64,000 nt of DNA from Streptomyces rubellomurinus (GCF_000961885.1 NZ_JZKH01000019.1:1-64000); one strand, 5' to 3'; shown: positions 16,699-25,463, numbered from the stretch's first letter. The notes: generated from the letters alone by a model not told the origin. Translations and numbers: made by a program.

Positions 16699-16895
16699 AC
16701 GAGCCCGAAGTCGAACTCACCTGCGGCGACGGCGCGGATGAAGGCCTCGTGCGCCGCGCGGTCGAAGGCGAGCGTCGGGCCGGAGGGGTCCTTCGAGTCG
16801 CGGATGTAGGAGGACGGTCCACTCGGGGTGGCTATCTCGACGCAGTTGACGTCGCCGCCGCTGTACGTGGACTTCTTGAAGGTCGGGCGGGTCAC
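16695..16895 (-). CDS. DUF397 domain protein
   Basis: 66 residues with the DUF397 pattern: FKKSTYSGGDVNCVEIA, then YIRDSKDPSGPTLAFD and a short C-terminal helix with F..AV..GEF. In streptomycetes DUF397 proteins are encoded next to XRE/DUF5753 regulators (BldB/AbaA-type or Scr1-like pairs). Here its GTG overlaps the stop of the XRE gene by four bases (GTGA), so expression is coupled. Confidence 0.9.
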   Translation of the reverse strand: MTRPTFKKSTYSGGDVNCVEIATPSGPSSYIRDSKDPSGPTLAFDRAAHEAFIRAVAAGEFDFGLV

Positions 16896-17740
16896 TTGAT
16901 CTTGTCCCTCTGTGCGGTGATGAATGCGAGCGAAGAGTCGACGGACATGGCCTCGGCGGTGATCTCCTGGAACTTCGCCCGGTAGATCTCCACATCGGCC
17001 GGATCCTCGACCCACATGCCGCTCAGCAGCCCTTCGACCAGGACCACGTCGAGGTCCTGCCGCTGGGGGAATCCCATCAGGGTGAAGGCTCCGGACATCC
17101 CCGCGTGGATCGCCGCGCCGGTCGGCATGACCTGGATGTTGATGTTGGGCAGGCGGCTGAGCGTCAGGAGCCTGTCCAACTGCGGGACCATGATCTCCGG
17201 GCGGTTGGCGTTCGTGCAGAGCGCCGCCTCGTGGATGACGGCCCATACCTGCAAGGGATTCGGGCGCGTGAGGATGGATTGGCGTGCCATGCGGACCTGG
17301 ACCAGGTCCTCGACCGATCCGCCGGAACTGATGCGCAGCCGATCGATCACGATGCGGGCGTAGTCGGGGGTCTGGAAGAGGCCCGGAATGAAGGCTGACT
17401 CGTACGTCCGATAGGTGGTGGCGTCGGCTTCCAGGAGAATCAGGTCGGTCGCGGTGGAGTTGATGACGTCGCGATAGCTCAGCCACCAACCGCGCTTGCT
17501 CCCCTCCTTCGTGATGGAGATCAGCCCGGCCCGGTACTCCTCGTCGTCGCAACCGTAGTAGTCGAGGAGCTTGTTGACGTCCTCGACCTTGGCGGCGGTG
17601 TGGGCGGTCTCGATCCGGGTGAGCTTCGCCTGGCTCATCCCCGTGGCGTCTGCCACCACCTCGGCGGTGAGCTTCCGCTCCTCGCGCAGCTTCCGCAGCA
17701 CGCCGCCGAGCCTGCGCCGGCGAACGGTCGAGACTGCCAT
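16892..17740 (-). CDS. XRE family regulator with DUF5753 (Scr1-type) domain
   Basis: 282 residues. The N-terminal helix-turn-helix reads LGGVLRKLREERKLTAEVVADATGMSQAKLTRIE; the rest is the DUF5753 domain (YESAFIPGLFQTPDYARIVI, then MARQSILTRPNP and VIHEAALCTN). The ATG at 17740 follows AGGAGGGG. The XRE and DUF397 pair resembles modules that affect development and antibiotic production in streptomycetes. The divergent HATPase gene at 18015 is a common partner in such loci. Confidence 0.92.
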   Translation of the reverse strand: MAVSTVRRRRLGGVLRKLREERKLTAEVVADATGMSQAKLTRIETAHTAAKVEDVNKLLDYYGCDDEEYRAGLISITKEGSKRGWWLSYRDVINSTATDLILLEADATTYRTYESAFIPGLFQTPDYARIVIDRLRISSGGSVEDLVQVRMARQSILTRPNPLQVWAVIHEAALCTNANRPEIMVPQLDRLLTLSRLPNINIQVMPTGAAIHAGMSGAFTLMGFPQRQDLDVVLVEGLLSGMWVEDPADVEIYRAKFQEITAEAMSVDSSLAFITAQRDKIK

Positions 17741-18014
17741 CTTGCCCCTCCTGAGTTACCAGTTGACCAGTTTGCCCGTGCGATGGGTGGCAGCGCCACC
17801 GACAACTGGCCCTCGAAGGCACCGAATTCAGGTTCGATTCGCAAATTTGCGATTAATCGAGAGTGAGTTGCGCTGCGTGCCGCACGAGCCGCATGCTGAG
17901 CGTAGCGGGTCGCTTGCACCGAGTAGGAAGTGATCCGTGATCTCGCCGTGCTCTGAGACGTCCTGGTCGACATGCGGCGATGAGTGATCCATTTCGCCCT
18001 CACGGAGGCTCTTC

Positions 18015-18383
18015 GTGTTCTCCCCCTCTCTCCCTCCTGACTGGTCCGCCGCGCGCGAGGAGCTGCGCGAAGCCACCTCGCGCGCCGGGTGGAAGCGCGA
18101 CCTGGTCGCCGACGCCGAGGTCGCGCTCCTCGAACTCTTTGTCAATGCCTGGCGCCACGGCCGCAGTCCGGCGCCGATCGTCGTGATCGCGCTGCTCGAC
18201 CGGGTGCTCCGGGTCTCCGTCAGCGACGCGAACCCGCTCTTCCCCGTCCAGCGCGACGACTCCGACCCCTACGCCCTCTCCGGCCGGGGCCTGCACCTCG
18301 TGCGCTCGCTCACCCACCGGTTCGGCACGGACGCCCGCGAGGCCGGCAAATCCGTCTGGTTCGAGCTGGACGCGGCCGCGTGA
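18015..18383 (+). CDS. HATPase-domain anti-sigma-factor-like ATP-binding protein
   Basis: 122 residues of HATPase_c_2 type. ADAEVALLELFVNAWRHG is the N-box (E..xN..xH). VSVSDANP is the G1-like box with Asp. GRGLHLVRSLTHRFG is the G2 box, and KSVWFEL is the closing strand. These are small RsbW/SpoIIAB-like kinases or nucleotide-binding regulators common next to XRE/DUF397 pairs. GTG start with GGAGG upstream. Its stop overlaps the next start (GTGA). Confidence 0.85.
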   Translation: MFSPSLPPDWSAAREELREATSRAGWKRDLVADAEVALLELFVNAWRHGRSPAPIVVIALLDRVLRVSVSDANPLFPVQRDDSDPYALSGRGLHLVRSLTHRFGTDAREAGKSVWFELDAAA

Positions 18384-18655
18384 GGGCCGACGACGACCGC
18401 GGCCGCCGCCCGATCGAGCCGGGCGACCCGCTCATGCGCAGCTACACCGAACTGGAGGTCGTCTACCTCATCGACGAACTCCGCGAGCGCGGCCGCGAGT
18501 TCGGCCTGCTCTGGCCCTCCGCCGAGACCAACGGTGTCGTGGACGGCCGCGTCCTCGTCCGCTTCGGCAACGCGCCCGCGAGCACCGTCGTCAACCTGCT
18601 CGCCCTCCTCCGCGACCTCAGGACGACCGAGAGCGAGGGCCCGTGCGCCTCCTGA
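18380..18655 (+). CDS. small hypothetical protein in the HATPase operon
   Basis: 91 residues from the overlapping GTG, or 73 from the ATG at 18434. It contains YTELEVVYLIDELRERGREFG, VVDGRVLVRFGNAP and a helical C-terminus (NLLALLRDL). No family recognised. Its start is coupled to the HATPase gene stop, and it overlaps the next small gene by 13 bases. Confidence 0.6.
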   Translation: MRADDDRGRRPIEPGDPLMRSYTELEVVYLIDELRERGREFGLLWPSAETNGVVDGRVLVRFGNAPASTVVNLLALLRDLRTTESEGPCAS

Positions 18656-18798
18656 TCGGCCCCGCCTTCCTCGCCCTCTTCCTCCTCGCCATCGCCGTCG
18701 TCGCCCTCGGCGCGCTCGCCGTCCTGCGCATGCCCTACCGCCCGGACGACACCACCGCCCCCACCGCCCGGGACCACGACCACCAACCGGTGCCCTGA
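18643..18798 (+). CDS. tiny single-pass membrane protein
   Basis: 51 residues from a GTG inside the end of the previous gene. One membrane helix (LLIGPAFLALFLLAIAVVAL) is followed by a polar, His/Asp-rich tail (TARDHDHQPVP). It is too short for routine gene callers but ends 112 bp before the convergent rheA-like gene and keeps the family codon bias. Function unknown. Confidence 0.45.
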   Translation: MRLLIGPAFLALFLLAIAVVALGALAVLRMPYRPDDTTAPTARDHDHQPVP

Positions 18799-18855
18799 CG
18801 CCTGACCCCCGCCCGAGCCGCCCGGCCGTACCCACCGGGCGGCCGCGGCATTGCC

Positions 18856-18890
18856 GCACGAGAAGTCGACTCCGCCGACTTCCTGCTCAG
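18856..18890. repeat. hairpin, imperfect member of the GAAGTCGG repeat family
   Basis: GAAGTCG (18862-18868) pairs with CGACTTC (18876-18882) across a 7-base loop, with flanking GCACGA/TCCTGC pairing only partly. It lies between two convergent genes, suggesting a bidirectional terminator. Confidence 0.5.
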
Positions 18891-18914
18891 CGCCTTTCGG
18901 CGGCGGCGACGGCG

Positions 18915-19619
18915 TCAGGCGCGGCGGCGGTCGCTGTCGTCGCGGAGCCGGGTGGTGTGGTGGGTGAGGGCGTCGAGGCGGGTGGCGAGGTCGTCCTGGC
19001 CGGTGCCGAGGTGGGGGCGGATCGCGGCGAGGGGCTCGATGAGGTCGGCGGGGTCGGTGGTGCCGAGGGCGGCGGTCAGGGCGGCCTGGGCGGGGCGGGC
19101 GCCGGGGGCGAGCGCGGCCGTGGTGAGCCGGGCGGCGAGGACCCGCAGTTCGGCGGCGTTGTCGCGAGCCCAGGCGGTGACCGTCCGGTCGGCGGCCCGC
19201 CGGTCGCGGACGGCCTTGACGCGTTCCGCTCCGGTGCCGGCCGGTGTCCGGGCGCCGGCGGGCTTGAGGCGCAGGTAGCGGTTCTCGGCGGCCTGGCGGC
19301 TCGCCACACCCATCGGCCGGGCGAGGTCGGCCCAGGTGGCGCCGGCCTCCCGGGCGCTCTCCACCAGGCCGGCTTCCCAGCCGGCGAGCTGGGTGCGCAG
19401 CTCGCGCAGCAGCATCAAGGCGGCCAGGGCCTGCTCGGGGCCCTGGCCGCCCTGGTGCTCGGCAGGGGCGGTCGGGGGCGGGGACGCGGGGTCCTGGGCG
19501 GTGCGGACGGCGTCGTCGATGGCGGCCAGCGCCGCCGCGGCCGCCAGGAACGAGGCGGGCTCGACCGGCTGGCGGGGGCCGGAGGGGCCGGAGGCGGGTC
19601 TGCGGGGCTTCTCACTCAT
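18915..19619 (-). CDS. rheA: RheA-like transcriptional repressor of hsp18
   Basis: 234 residues, close to the length of Streptomyces albus RheA. Visible elements are an N-terminal low-complexity region, a helical part with [17 protein letters not shown], and a DNA-binding-like helix-turn-helix [25 protein letters not shown]. It is divergent from the Hsp20 gene, exactly as rheA (orfY) is from hsp18 in S. albus. A TGTCATC-N5-GATGAC palindrome matching the published RheA operator lies between. RheA is described as a thermosensor that itself releases DNA on heating. Confidence 0.75.
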   Translation of the reverse strand: MSEKPRRPASGPSGPRQPVEPASFLAAAAALAAIDDAVRTAQDPASPPPTAPAEHQGGQGPEQALAALMLLRELRTQLAGWEAGLVESAREAGATWADLARPMGVASRQAAENRYLRLKPAGARTPAGTGAERVKAVRDRRAADRTVTAWARDNAAELRVLAARLTTAALAPGARPAQAALTAALGTTDPADLIEPLAAIRPHLGTGQDDLATRLDALTHHTTRLRDDSDRRRA

Positions 19620-19649
19620 GAAGTCACTCTATCGGCGACATGCCGACTT

Positions 19650-19666
19650 GTCATCGGATGGATGAC
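19650..19666. promoter_or_regulatory. RheA-type operator
   Basis: GTCATC-GGATG-GATGAC, preceded by T, matches the TGTCATC-N5-GATGACA operator recalled from the S. albus hsp18 promoter except for the last base. It lies 63 bp upstream of the Hsp20 start and 31 bp from the repressor start. A second weaker repeat, CGGC-GACAT-GCCG, sits at about 19633-19645. Confidence 0.7.
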
Positions 19667-19728
19667 GCGCTACAAAGGACTCAGGTGAAGCGCACTGGCA
19701 CCCATTCGATCCATGGAGGTGTTTCGCG

Positions 19729-20163
19729 ATGCTGCTGCGCACTGACCCGTTCCGCGAGCTGGACCGTCTGACCCAGCAGTTCCTGGGCAACACGGGGACC
19801 TGGTCGCGTCCGGCGCCGATGCCGCTGGATGCCTACCGGGCGGGCGACGAGTACGTGATCTGCTTCGACCTGCCGGGCGTCGACCCGGAGGCGATCGACA
19901 TCGACGTCGAGCGGAACATGGTGACCGTCAAGGCCGAGCGCCGCCCGCGCCACGAGGGCGAGGACGTGAAGTGGGAGCTGTCCGAGCGCCCGCTCGGCGT
20001 GTTCTCCCGCCAGGTCATGCTCTCCGACACCCTCGACCCCGCCGGGATCACCGCCGACTACGACGCCGGCGTGCTGACCCTGAAGATCCCGGTGGCGGAG
20101 AAGGCCAAGCCCCGCAAGGTCGCGATCAGCCACAGCGGCGACCGCAAGCAGATCCGGGCCTGA
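19729..20163 (+). CDS. Hsp20/alpha-crystallin small heat-shock protein (Hsp18-like)
   Basis: 144 residues. The N-terminal RTDPFRELDRLTQQFLG is followed by the alpha-crystallin domain (YVICFDLPGVDPEAIDIDVE, ERPLGVFSRQVML) and the GVLTLKIPV strand, where A-G-V-L-T-L is the conserved signature. A short tail follows. It is an ATP-independent holdase chaperone. The upstream palindrome and divergent repressor indicate heat-controlled, RheA-type regulation. Confidence 0.93.
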   Translation: MLLRTDPFRELDRLTQQFLGNTGTWSRPAPMPLDAYRAGDEYVICFDLPGVDPEAIDIDVERNMVTVKAERRPRHEGEDVKWELSERPLGVFSRQVMLSDTLDPAGITADYDAGVLTLKIPVAEKAKPRKVAISHSGDRKQIRA

Positions 20164-20321
20164 CCCGCTCCCCGATGCCGTTCCGGCCGCCCCTGGCCTC
20201 TCCCCCCTCGGTCGAAGGGGCGGCCGGAACACCCCTGACCCCTGACGCCCGACCCCTGACGCCCGACCGGGCGCCGGTCGTGCCGCGCTGTGCCGGCCCC
20301 TGGGACGGAGGGAGAACCGCG

Positions 20322-20726
20322 GTGACTCTTCGATGGGAGGCGTTCCTGGACGAGGTCCGGGAGCGCGGTGAGTACGACACCCCGCAGGAGGCCGAGCGGG
20401 CCGCCCGGGTCGTCCTGGCCCTGCTCGGCGCCCACCTGGTCGGCGACGTGCGCGCGGACCTGGCCGCCTGCCTGCCGGAGACCATGGCCCTGGTCCTGCT
20501 CAACCCCTTGCAGGCCGCCGAGCCGCTCAGCCCGGAGCGCTTCGTGCGCGCGACCGCGGCCTGGATCGAGGGCGCCACCGAAGCAACCGCCCCGTGGGAC
20601 ATCGGCGCCGTGCTGTCCACGGTGGCCGACGCCGCCGGCGACGACCTCACCGGGCGCGTCCTGCTCCAACTGCCGCCCGGCTACGAGCTGTTGTTCGGCC
20701 GTCCGAGCGCAGGCAAACGACCCTGA
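20322..20726 (+). CDS. DUF2267 domain protein (first of two)
   Basis: 134 residues: WEAFLDEVRERGEYDTPQEAERAARVVLALLG, then DVRADLAACLPE and GELLFGR-like PPGYELLFGRP at the end. This is the DUF2267 layout of repeated helices with an E-A-E-R-A motif. GTG start with GGAGGGAGA upstream. It lies 158 bp after hsp18 and directly before a paralogue, and may share the stress regulon. Molecular role unknown. Confidence 0.85.
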   Translation: MTLRWEAFLDEVRERGEYDTPQEAERAARVVLALLGAHLVGDVRADLAACLPETMALVLLNPLQAAEPLSPERFVRATAAWIEGATEATAPWDIGAVLSTVADAAGDDLTGRVLLQLPPGYELLFGRPSAGKRP

Positions 20727-20785
20727 CCACCCCCGCACGCCGCCGCCGGCCCGCCGGCGGCCAGCTCCTGGAAGGCTCCACGGTC

Positions 20786-21184
20786 ATGACCCGCTACCGC
20801 CAGCTCCTCCAGCAGGTCCGCCACCTCGGCCGCTACACCACCGACGACGAAGCCGAACGGGTCCTCGACGCCGTGCTCGCCCTCCTCGGCACCCAGCTCA
20901 CCGGCGACGAACGCTGCGACCTCGCGGCCGCCCTGCCCGAACGGGCCCGCGCCGTCCTCGCCGCCCAGATCCCCCTGCCCCGCCCCGTCACCGCCCCCGC
21001 CTTCGTCGAGAGCCTCGCCCACACCCTGGGCACCAGCCTCACCGCCGCCCGCTGGGACGCCTCCTCCGTCCTGGCCGCCCTCACCGCCCTCACCGGCGAC
21101 GACCTCACCGACCGCCTCCTCGCCCACCTGCCCCGCGGCTACGCCCTGCTGTTCGGCCGCGCGGACCTGGCCGCCGTCGCCTGA
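20786..21184 (+). CDS. DUF2267 domain protein (second of two)
   Basis: 132 residues, clearly paralogous to the preceding gene: TTDDEAERVLDAVLALLGTQLTGDERCDLAAALPE versus the same helices upstream, ending with PRGYALLFGRADL. The pair most likely arose by tandem duplication. ATG at 20786 with GGAAGG upstream. Confidence 0.85.
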   Translation: MTRYRQLLQQVRHLGRYTTDDEAERVLDAVLALLGTQLTGDERCDLAAALPERARAVLAAQIPLPRPVTAPAFVESLAHTLGTSLTAARWDASSVLAALTALTGDDLTDRLLAHLPRGYALLFGRADLAAVA

Positions 21185-21362
21185 GGCGGCGGGGCCGACC
21201 CGCCGGCGCGGCAGCACCCTGTTCGACCGACCGGATGATTCTCACGCCCGACGCCCCCCGCGCACCGCGCAGGAACCGGATGCCCGGAGTCCGTGCACCT
21301 ACCGTGATGCGCCGTCAGCGCCCTGCACACGGGGCTTCCGACTCCAGAAACGGCTGGGCGAA

Positions 21363-23006
21363 ATGAGATCAACGATCCGTGGTCGGCTCCGGGCCTGGGG
21401 CATCCTCGGCGTCACGCTCGCGGTGGTGGCGGGCACAGCTGCCGCCGCACCCGCGGAGGACCCTCGCGGCGACCTCAGTCCCGACATCACGGCGATCATG
21501 AACAAGCCCGCGTACAAGCATGCGCAGTGGGGCTTGCTGGAGATCGACCCGGAGGACGGGCGGGTCGTCCACTCCATGTATCCCGACCAGTTCTTCATGC
21601 CGGGCTCGACCGTCAAGCTGATCACCATCTCCGGCGCCTGGCACGCCCTCGGCCCGGACCACCGCTTCACCACGCCGGTGAACGCGATCGGCGTCCGCAA
21701 CGGATCGACCCTCACCGGGAACCTGGCGCTCGTCGCCCAGGGCGACCTCACCATGGGCGGCCGGACCAAGCCGGACGGGTCGGTCGACTTCACCCCCATC
21801 GACCACACCTACGCCGACGACGTCCCGGGCGCCACCCTCACACCGGAGGACCCGCTCGCCGGCCTGGACGAGATCGCCCGCCAGGTCCGCGACTCGGGCA
21901 TCACCACGGTCGACGGCGATGTCGTCATCGACCCGCGGCTCTTCGCACCCCCGCCGATCAGCCCCCAGCCGACGCCCCTCATCATCAACGACAACGTCAT
22001 CGACCTGCTGAGCACGCCGACCACCCCCGGGCAGCCCGCGCAGCTGAGCTGGCGCCCGCAGGTCGCGCCGTACCAGGTCACCTCCGAGGTCCGGACGGTC
22101 GACGCCGGCGGCACCACCGACATCCAGGTCTCCGCGTCCCCGGACGGCACGAACATCACGCTCTCCGGCACGATCGCCGCCGACTCCAAGCCCGCCCTGA
22201 AGATCTCCCCGGTCCAGGACCCCAACGCCTTCGGACGCACCGCCCTGATCGAGGCCCTCGGCCGCGCCGGGGTCACCGTCACCGCCCCGCCCACCGGGCC
22301 CAACCCGGTGGGCACGCTGCCCGCCTCGTACGCCGGCGACCCGCAGGTGGCCGCCTTCGTCTCACCGCCGTACCGCGAGTACGCCAAACTGATCCTGAAC
22401 GTCAGCCACAACCTCGGCGCCAACCTGGCCCTGTGCAACATCGCGGTCGGCCGCGGCAGCTCCAACTGCTTCGACGGCTTCCCGGTCATCCACGACTTCC
22501 TCATCGGGACGGCGAACGTCGACCCGACCCAGTTCCAGATGGCGGACGGCCGCGGGGACGTCCCCGTCGACCGCGTCACGCCCGCCGGGCTCAACCAACT
22601 GCTCGCCTACTGGCTGCGCACCCCCGACGCCGACGCGTTCCGCACCTCGCTGCCGATCCTCGGCGTGTCCGGCACGGGCGCGCTCTTCTGCACCACCGAC
22701 TGCCCGGCCAAGGGCAAGGTCTTCGCCAAGCCCGGCACCATCATCGGCTTCGACCAGCTCAACCAGCAGCTCGCCATCAACGCGCAGACGTACGCGGGCT
22801 ACCTGGAGGCGGACGACGGCCACCTCTTCACCTTCTTCGTCGGCGTCAACGGCGCGGCGGCCCCGGGCATCCAGGGGTTCTTCGACGTCAACGACGACGT
22901 CGACGAGATCGCCGTCATCCTCCAGCAGGAGGCCTGCGCCGAGCGCTCGCACCGCAAGGCCGCCCTGCCCGCGATCCGGCCCTCGGCCCCGGTCGTACGT
23001 CCGTAA
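21363..23006 (+). CDS. dacB: PBP4/DacB-type D-alanyl-D-alanine carboxypeptidase (serine protease S13 family)
   Basis: 547 residues, secreted: a signal peptide (RGRLRAWGILGVTLAVVAG, Ala-rich cleavage site) and then the S13 fold. Active-site boxes: SxxK as Ser82-Thr-Val-Lys85 (in MPGSTVKL), and SxN as Ser348-His-Asn350 (in NVSHNLGANL). The third box reads Lys456-Pro-Gly458 in VFAKPGTI where KTG is usual. LPASYAGDP and VSGTGALF fit the family. It should trim peptidoglycan stem peptides outside the membrane. The KTG-to-KPG change could alter activity. Confidence 0.82.
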   Translation: MRSTIRGRLRAWGILGVTLAVVAGTAAAAPAEDPRGDLSPDITAIMNKPAYKHAQWGLLEIDPEDGRVVHSMYPDQFFMPGSTVKLITISGAWHALGPDHRFTTPVNAIGVRNGSTLTGNLALVAQGDLTMGGRTKPDGSVDFTPIDHTYADDVPGATLTPEDPLAGLDEIARQVRDSGITTVDGDVVIDPRLFAPPPISPQPTPLIINDNVIDLLSTPTTPGQPAQLSWRPQVAPYQVTSEVRTVDAGGTTDIQVSASPDGTNITLSGTIAADSKPALKISPVQDPNAFGRTALIEALGRAGVTVTAPPTGPNPVGTLPASYAGDPQVAAFVSPPYREYAKLILNVSHNLGANLALCNIAVGRGSSNCFDGFPVIHDFLIGTANVDPTQFQMADGRGDVPVDRVTPAGLNQLLAYWLRTPDADAFRTSLPILGVSGTGALFCTTDCPAKGKVFAKPGTIIGFDQLNQQLAINAQTYAGYLEADDGHLFTFFVGVNGAAAPGIQGFFDVNDDVDEIAVILQQEACAERSHRKAALPAIRPSAPVVRP

Positions 23007-23298
23007 CGTCTCCCGGTCGGCCCTCCCGCCCGGTCCGGCGGGCGGAGGGAGTCGAACGGCCGGTGCAACTTCCGGGGCTGGTCGCGGTGAGCGACCGGCC
23101 CCGGCTCGGATTCCGTGCGCGTTGCCTACCAGATCCGGACTCCGCCGCGGATCCGTGACGCCCGGCGGGCAGCGTCGAGGATGTTGTCCAGCCGGTCGGC
23201 GATCTCGCCGACGAGCTGAGCGACGGGCTTGGGTAAATCCGTGCGACCCGTGCGGCCCTTCTCACGTCACGGCGCGCGCTGGAGCTGCGACGCAGATC
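23007..23298. other. intergenic region with a possible gene fragment
   Basis: No intact gene. On the minus strand a short frame at about 23124-23235 reads LPKPVAQLVGEIADRLDNIL and continues DAARRASRIR to a TAG. It looks like the C-terminal piece of a larger protein but is not recognised. The region marks the left border of the remnant-rich accessory zone. Confidence 0.3.
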
Positions 23299-23940
23299 TC
23301 AGGCCGGAACGGACCGAACCACAACCAGCGAGCCCTCGTAAAAAGGCTGTTGCCGCAGAGCGCCGAACCGGGCTTCCCATGCTCCACTGTCCAGGTCGCT
23401 CCGCAGATCCGCGGCGAATCGTTCGCGCGACCGCTCGTCGACGAAGCTCCATGCCGAGCAGGCCTGTCGAGCACCGGGGTCGAGGAGCATCTCGGGGCGC
23501 GCGTAGTACGCCTCGTTGAAGCCGTCGGTGCAGTCGACGGATATCGGCACCCGAGTCACCGTCGTGTGTCCGCCGAGAGCCTCGGCCAGATCCGCGATCA
23601 CCGGATAACGGCGCGCCTCCGTGTCCAGTACCTCCGGCGCGTACTCGTACAGCCAGAAGTCCCGAACGAGATCAGGGTCGCAGGTCAGCACGACGACCGT
23701 GCCGCGCGCCACCCGGCGCATCTCGCGCAGCCCTGCCTTGAAGTCGCTCCACTGGTGCACGCTGAAGGTGGTCATCGCCGCGTCGAACACGTCGTCGCCG
23801 AGGGGCAGGATCAGTCCCGCCAGGACGCGGCTCACCTGCCCCGGGAACAGCCGGGGACGCGCTACTGCGGCACGACGCCGACAGTCGCCTACCAGTAGCG
23901 GCTCGGTGGCGCCTGCTGGGCGGGCAGTGAGCTTGTTCAC
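23299..23940 (-). pseudogene. N-terminally truncated class I SAM methyltransferase
   Basis: The conserved part begins at about residue 43 with LPLGDDVFDAAMTTFSVHQW, then MRRVARGTVVVLTCDPD and FWLYEYAPEVL. These are motifs IV onward of a family of class I methyltransferases. The glycine-rich SAM loop (motif I), which should precede it by about 70 residues, is absent. The residues upstream (ATEPLLVGDCRRRAAVARPR) do not look like the family. The remaining protein could not bind SAM normally, so this is probably a remnant. Confidence 0.65.
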
Positions 23941-24017
23941 CGCCGCAGCGTTCGAGATTGCCCCGGACCTTTGCCTAGCCTTTACCTGTCCAGCCCTGTT
24001 GTGACCGAAGGACCCCG

Positions 24018-24245
24018 ATGGACCCCCGTGACGAAGAGATCATCCGTCTCCGCCAGCAGCTGGCCGCCCAGCAGCAGGCCCAGCCGGTGCAGGTGCAGAT
24101 GACCCAGCAGGCCGTGACTCGGCAGCGGATGTCCGGCGGCGAGCTGATCAAGCACACCGTGCTGGCGTTCTGCACGGCCGGGATCTCGCTGATCTGGACG
24201 TGGTCCGTGATGCGCGGGAAGAAGTCCGTCACCGTCTACCGCTGA
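24018..24245 (+). CDS. small membrane protein of unknown function
   Basis: 75 residues: a charged, Gln-rich N-terminal half (EEIIRLRQQLAAQQQAQPVQ, probably coiled coil) and one membrane helix (IKHTVLAFCTAGISLIWTW) followed by RGKKS. ATG with GAAGGA upstream. A strong hairpin terminator follows within 10 bp. Similar short proteins occur in streptomycete mobile or phage-like regions; no function is known. Confidence 0.65.
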   Translation: MDPRDEEIIRLRQQLAAQQQAQPVQVQMTQQAVTRQRMSGGELIKHTVLAFCTAGISLIWTWSVMRGKKSVTVYR

Positions 24246-24252
24246 CCCGCCG

Positions 24253-24288
24253 GCGAAGGCCGCCCCCGACATCGGGGGCGGCCTTCGC
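24253..24288. terminator. rho-independent-like hairpin after the small membrane protein gene
   Basis: A perfect 17-bp stem, GCGAAGGCCGCCCCCGA / TCGGGGGCGGCCTTCGC, with a minimal loop, starting 8 bp after the TGA at 24245. There is no U-tract, as is usual for this G+C content. Confidence 0.8.
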
Positions 24289-24343
24289 GCGTTCCGGGCC
24301 GGGGTCGTCGTGATGACCCCCGAACGACAGTTCCGCAGGCGGA

Positions 24344-24530
24344 TCAGTGCGCGATGGTGTCGATCAGCTCGCGGGCGTCGTCGCGGATCAGCTCTTCGGC
24401 GACGGTCTCGCCGGGCGCCGGCGGGGTGAGACGGTCGCTGGTGCGGCTGGCAGTGAGGACGGTCGCGCCGTCCGGGGTGAAAGACCATCGCCCGCAGGGA
24501 CAGGCGGTCGTCCTCGGTGGCGCTCAGCAT
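24344..24530 (-). pseudogene. C-terminal remnant of a hydroxymethylbilane synthase (HemC)
   Basis: From ATG 24530 the frame reads LSATEDDRLSLRAMVF. One extra T near 24483 shifts the frame, and the next frame reads TPDGATVLTASRTSDRL and VAEELIRDDARELIDTIAH to TGA. Joined, this matches the C-terminal domain of porphobilinogen deaminase (L.LRA.V..PDG......, .AEELL..GAREIL). The enzyme's catalytic domains and cofactor-binding Cys region are absent. It overlaps the start of the TPR-regulator pseudogene on the other strand. Confidence 0.5.
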
Positions 24531-25300
24531 TCCCGGCCGGCCCGACCTGGTCGGCCGGTTCAAGACGCTGCGGACCAACCCGCACCTGCGGATCGGCATG
24601 GCCGAGGTCCAGTCGGTCGCGGCGATGACCGAGAAGATCAGCGAGCTGGACGACCAGTTCGGCGGCCGGATGGCCCGGCCCATGGCCGCCTCGTTCCTGG
24701 TGAACAGCATCGCGCCGTACTTGCAGGCCGACGCTCCCGAGAAGGTCCGCAAGGCGATGCTGTCGGCCGCCGCCGACCACAACGCCGCCTCCGCGGCCTC
24801 CCGGAGGCCGGACCGAGGATGCGGGCCTTCCCCGCCGGGCAGCAGGCCCACGCGGCGGCCCAGACCGGCGACCGGGCGGGCGCGCTCTACCACCTGCGGA
24901 TAGCTGAGACGGCGGTGGAGCAGGCCGAGTCGAAGGCCAAGGCGTCGGCTCATACGACCCGTCCTCGCTGGCGTATCACCAGGCGAACGTCCGCCGGGAG
25001 CTCGGCGACAAGGCCGGCGCCATCGCCGCGATGGAGTCCTCCGACCGGCTGCGGTACTCGGTCTACATGCGCAACCGGGTCCGGATGACCGGCATGCTCG
25101 CCGAGTGGAAGCTCCAGGCAGGGGGCCTCGAAGAGGCCTGCGCGTACTGGCACCGGGCCCTGGATGACTACCCGGCCGTCCAGTCAGGCCGGGCCGACGA
25201 CCGGTTCCGCTCGATGCTCGCCCTGGTCAAGCCCTACCAGGGCAACCAGTACGCCTGCGAGCAGTACGACCGGGCCCGACCGATGGCCAAAGCCGCCTGA
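24529..25300 (+). pseudogene. decayed paralogue of the XRE/TPR regulator at 27662-29002
   Basis: Segments in three reading frames align in order with the intact regulator. Frame 1: LRTNPHLRIGMAEVQSVAAM and KVRKAMLSAAADH. Frame 2 from about 24807: EAGPRMRAFPAGQQAHAAA and EQAESKAKA. Frame 3 from about 24945: GSYDPSSLAYHQANVRRELG and WKLQAGGLEEACAYWHRALD. The N-terminal helix-turn-helix and an internal block of about 75 codons are missing, and there are two frameshifts. This is a dead gene copy on the opposite strand to its intact relative. Confidence 0.85.
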
Positions 25301-25463
25301 CGCCTGTATCGCGCCGATCCGGCGGGTGGCTAATCGATCGTCTTGCCGTCTAGCAGCTTCCCGAGGTTGCACATGATGTCCTCGACCTGCCACATCTCGT
25401 CGAGTCCGCGCAGCCTGGTACCCAGCAAGAATCTTAAAGCCTCGGAATGCCAGGAATCCAACG

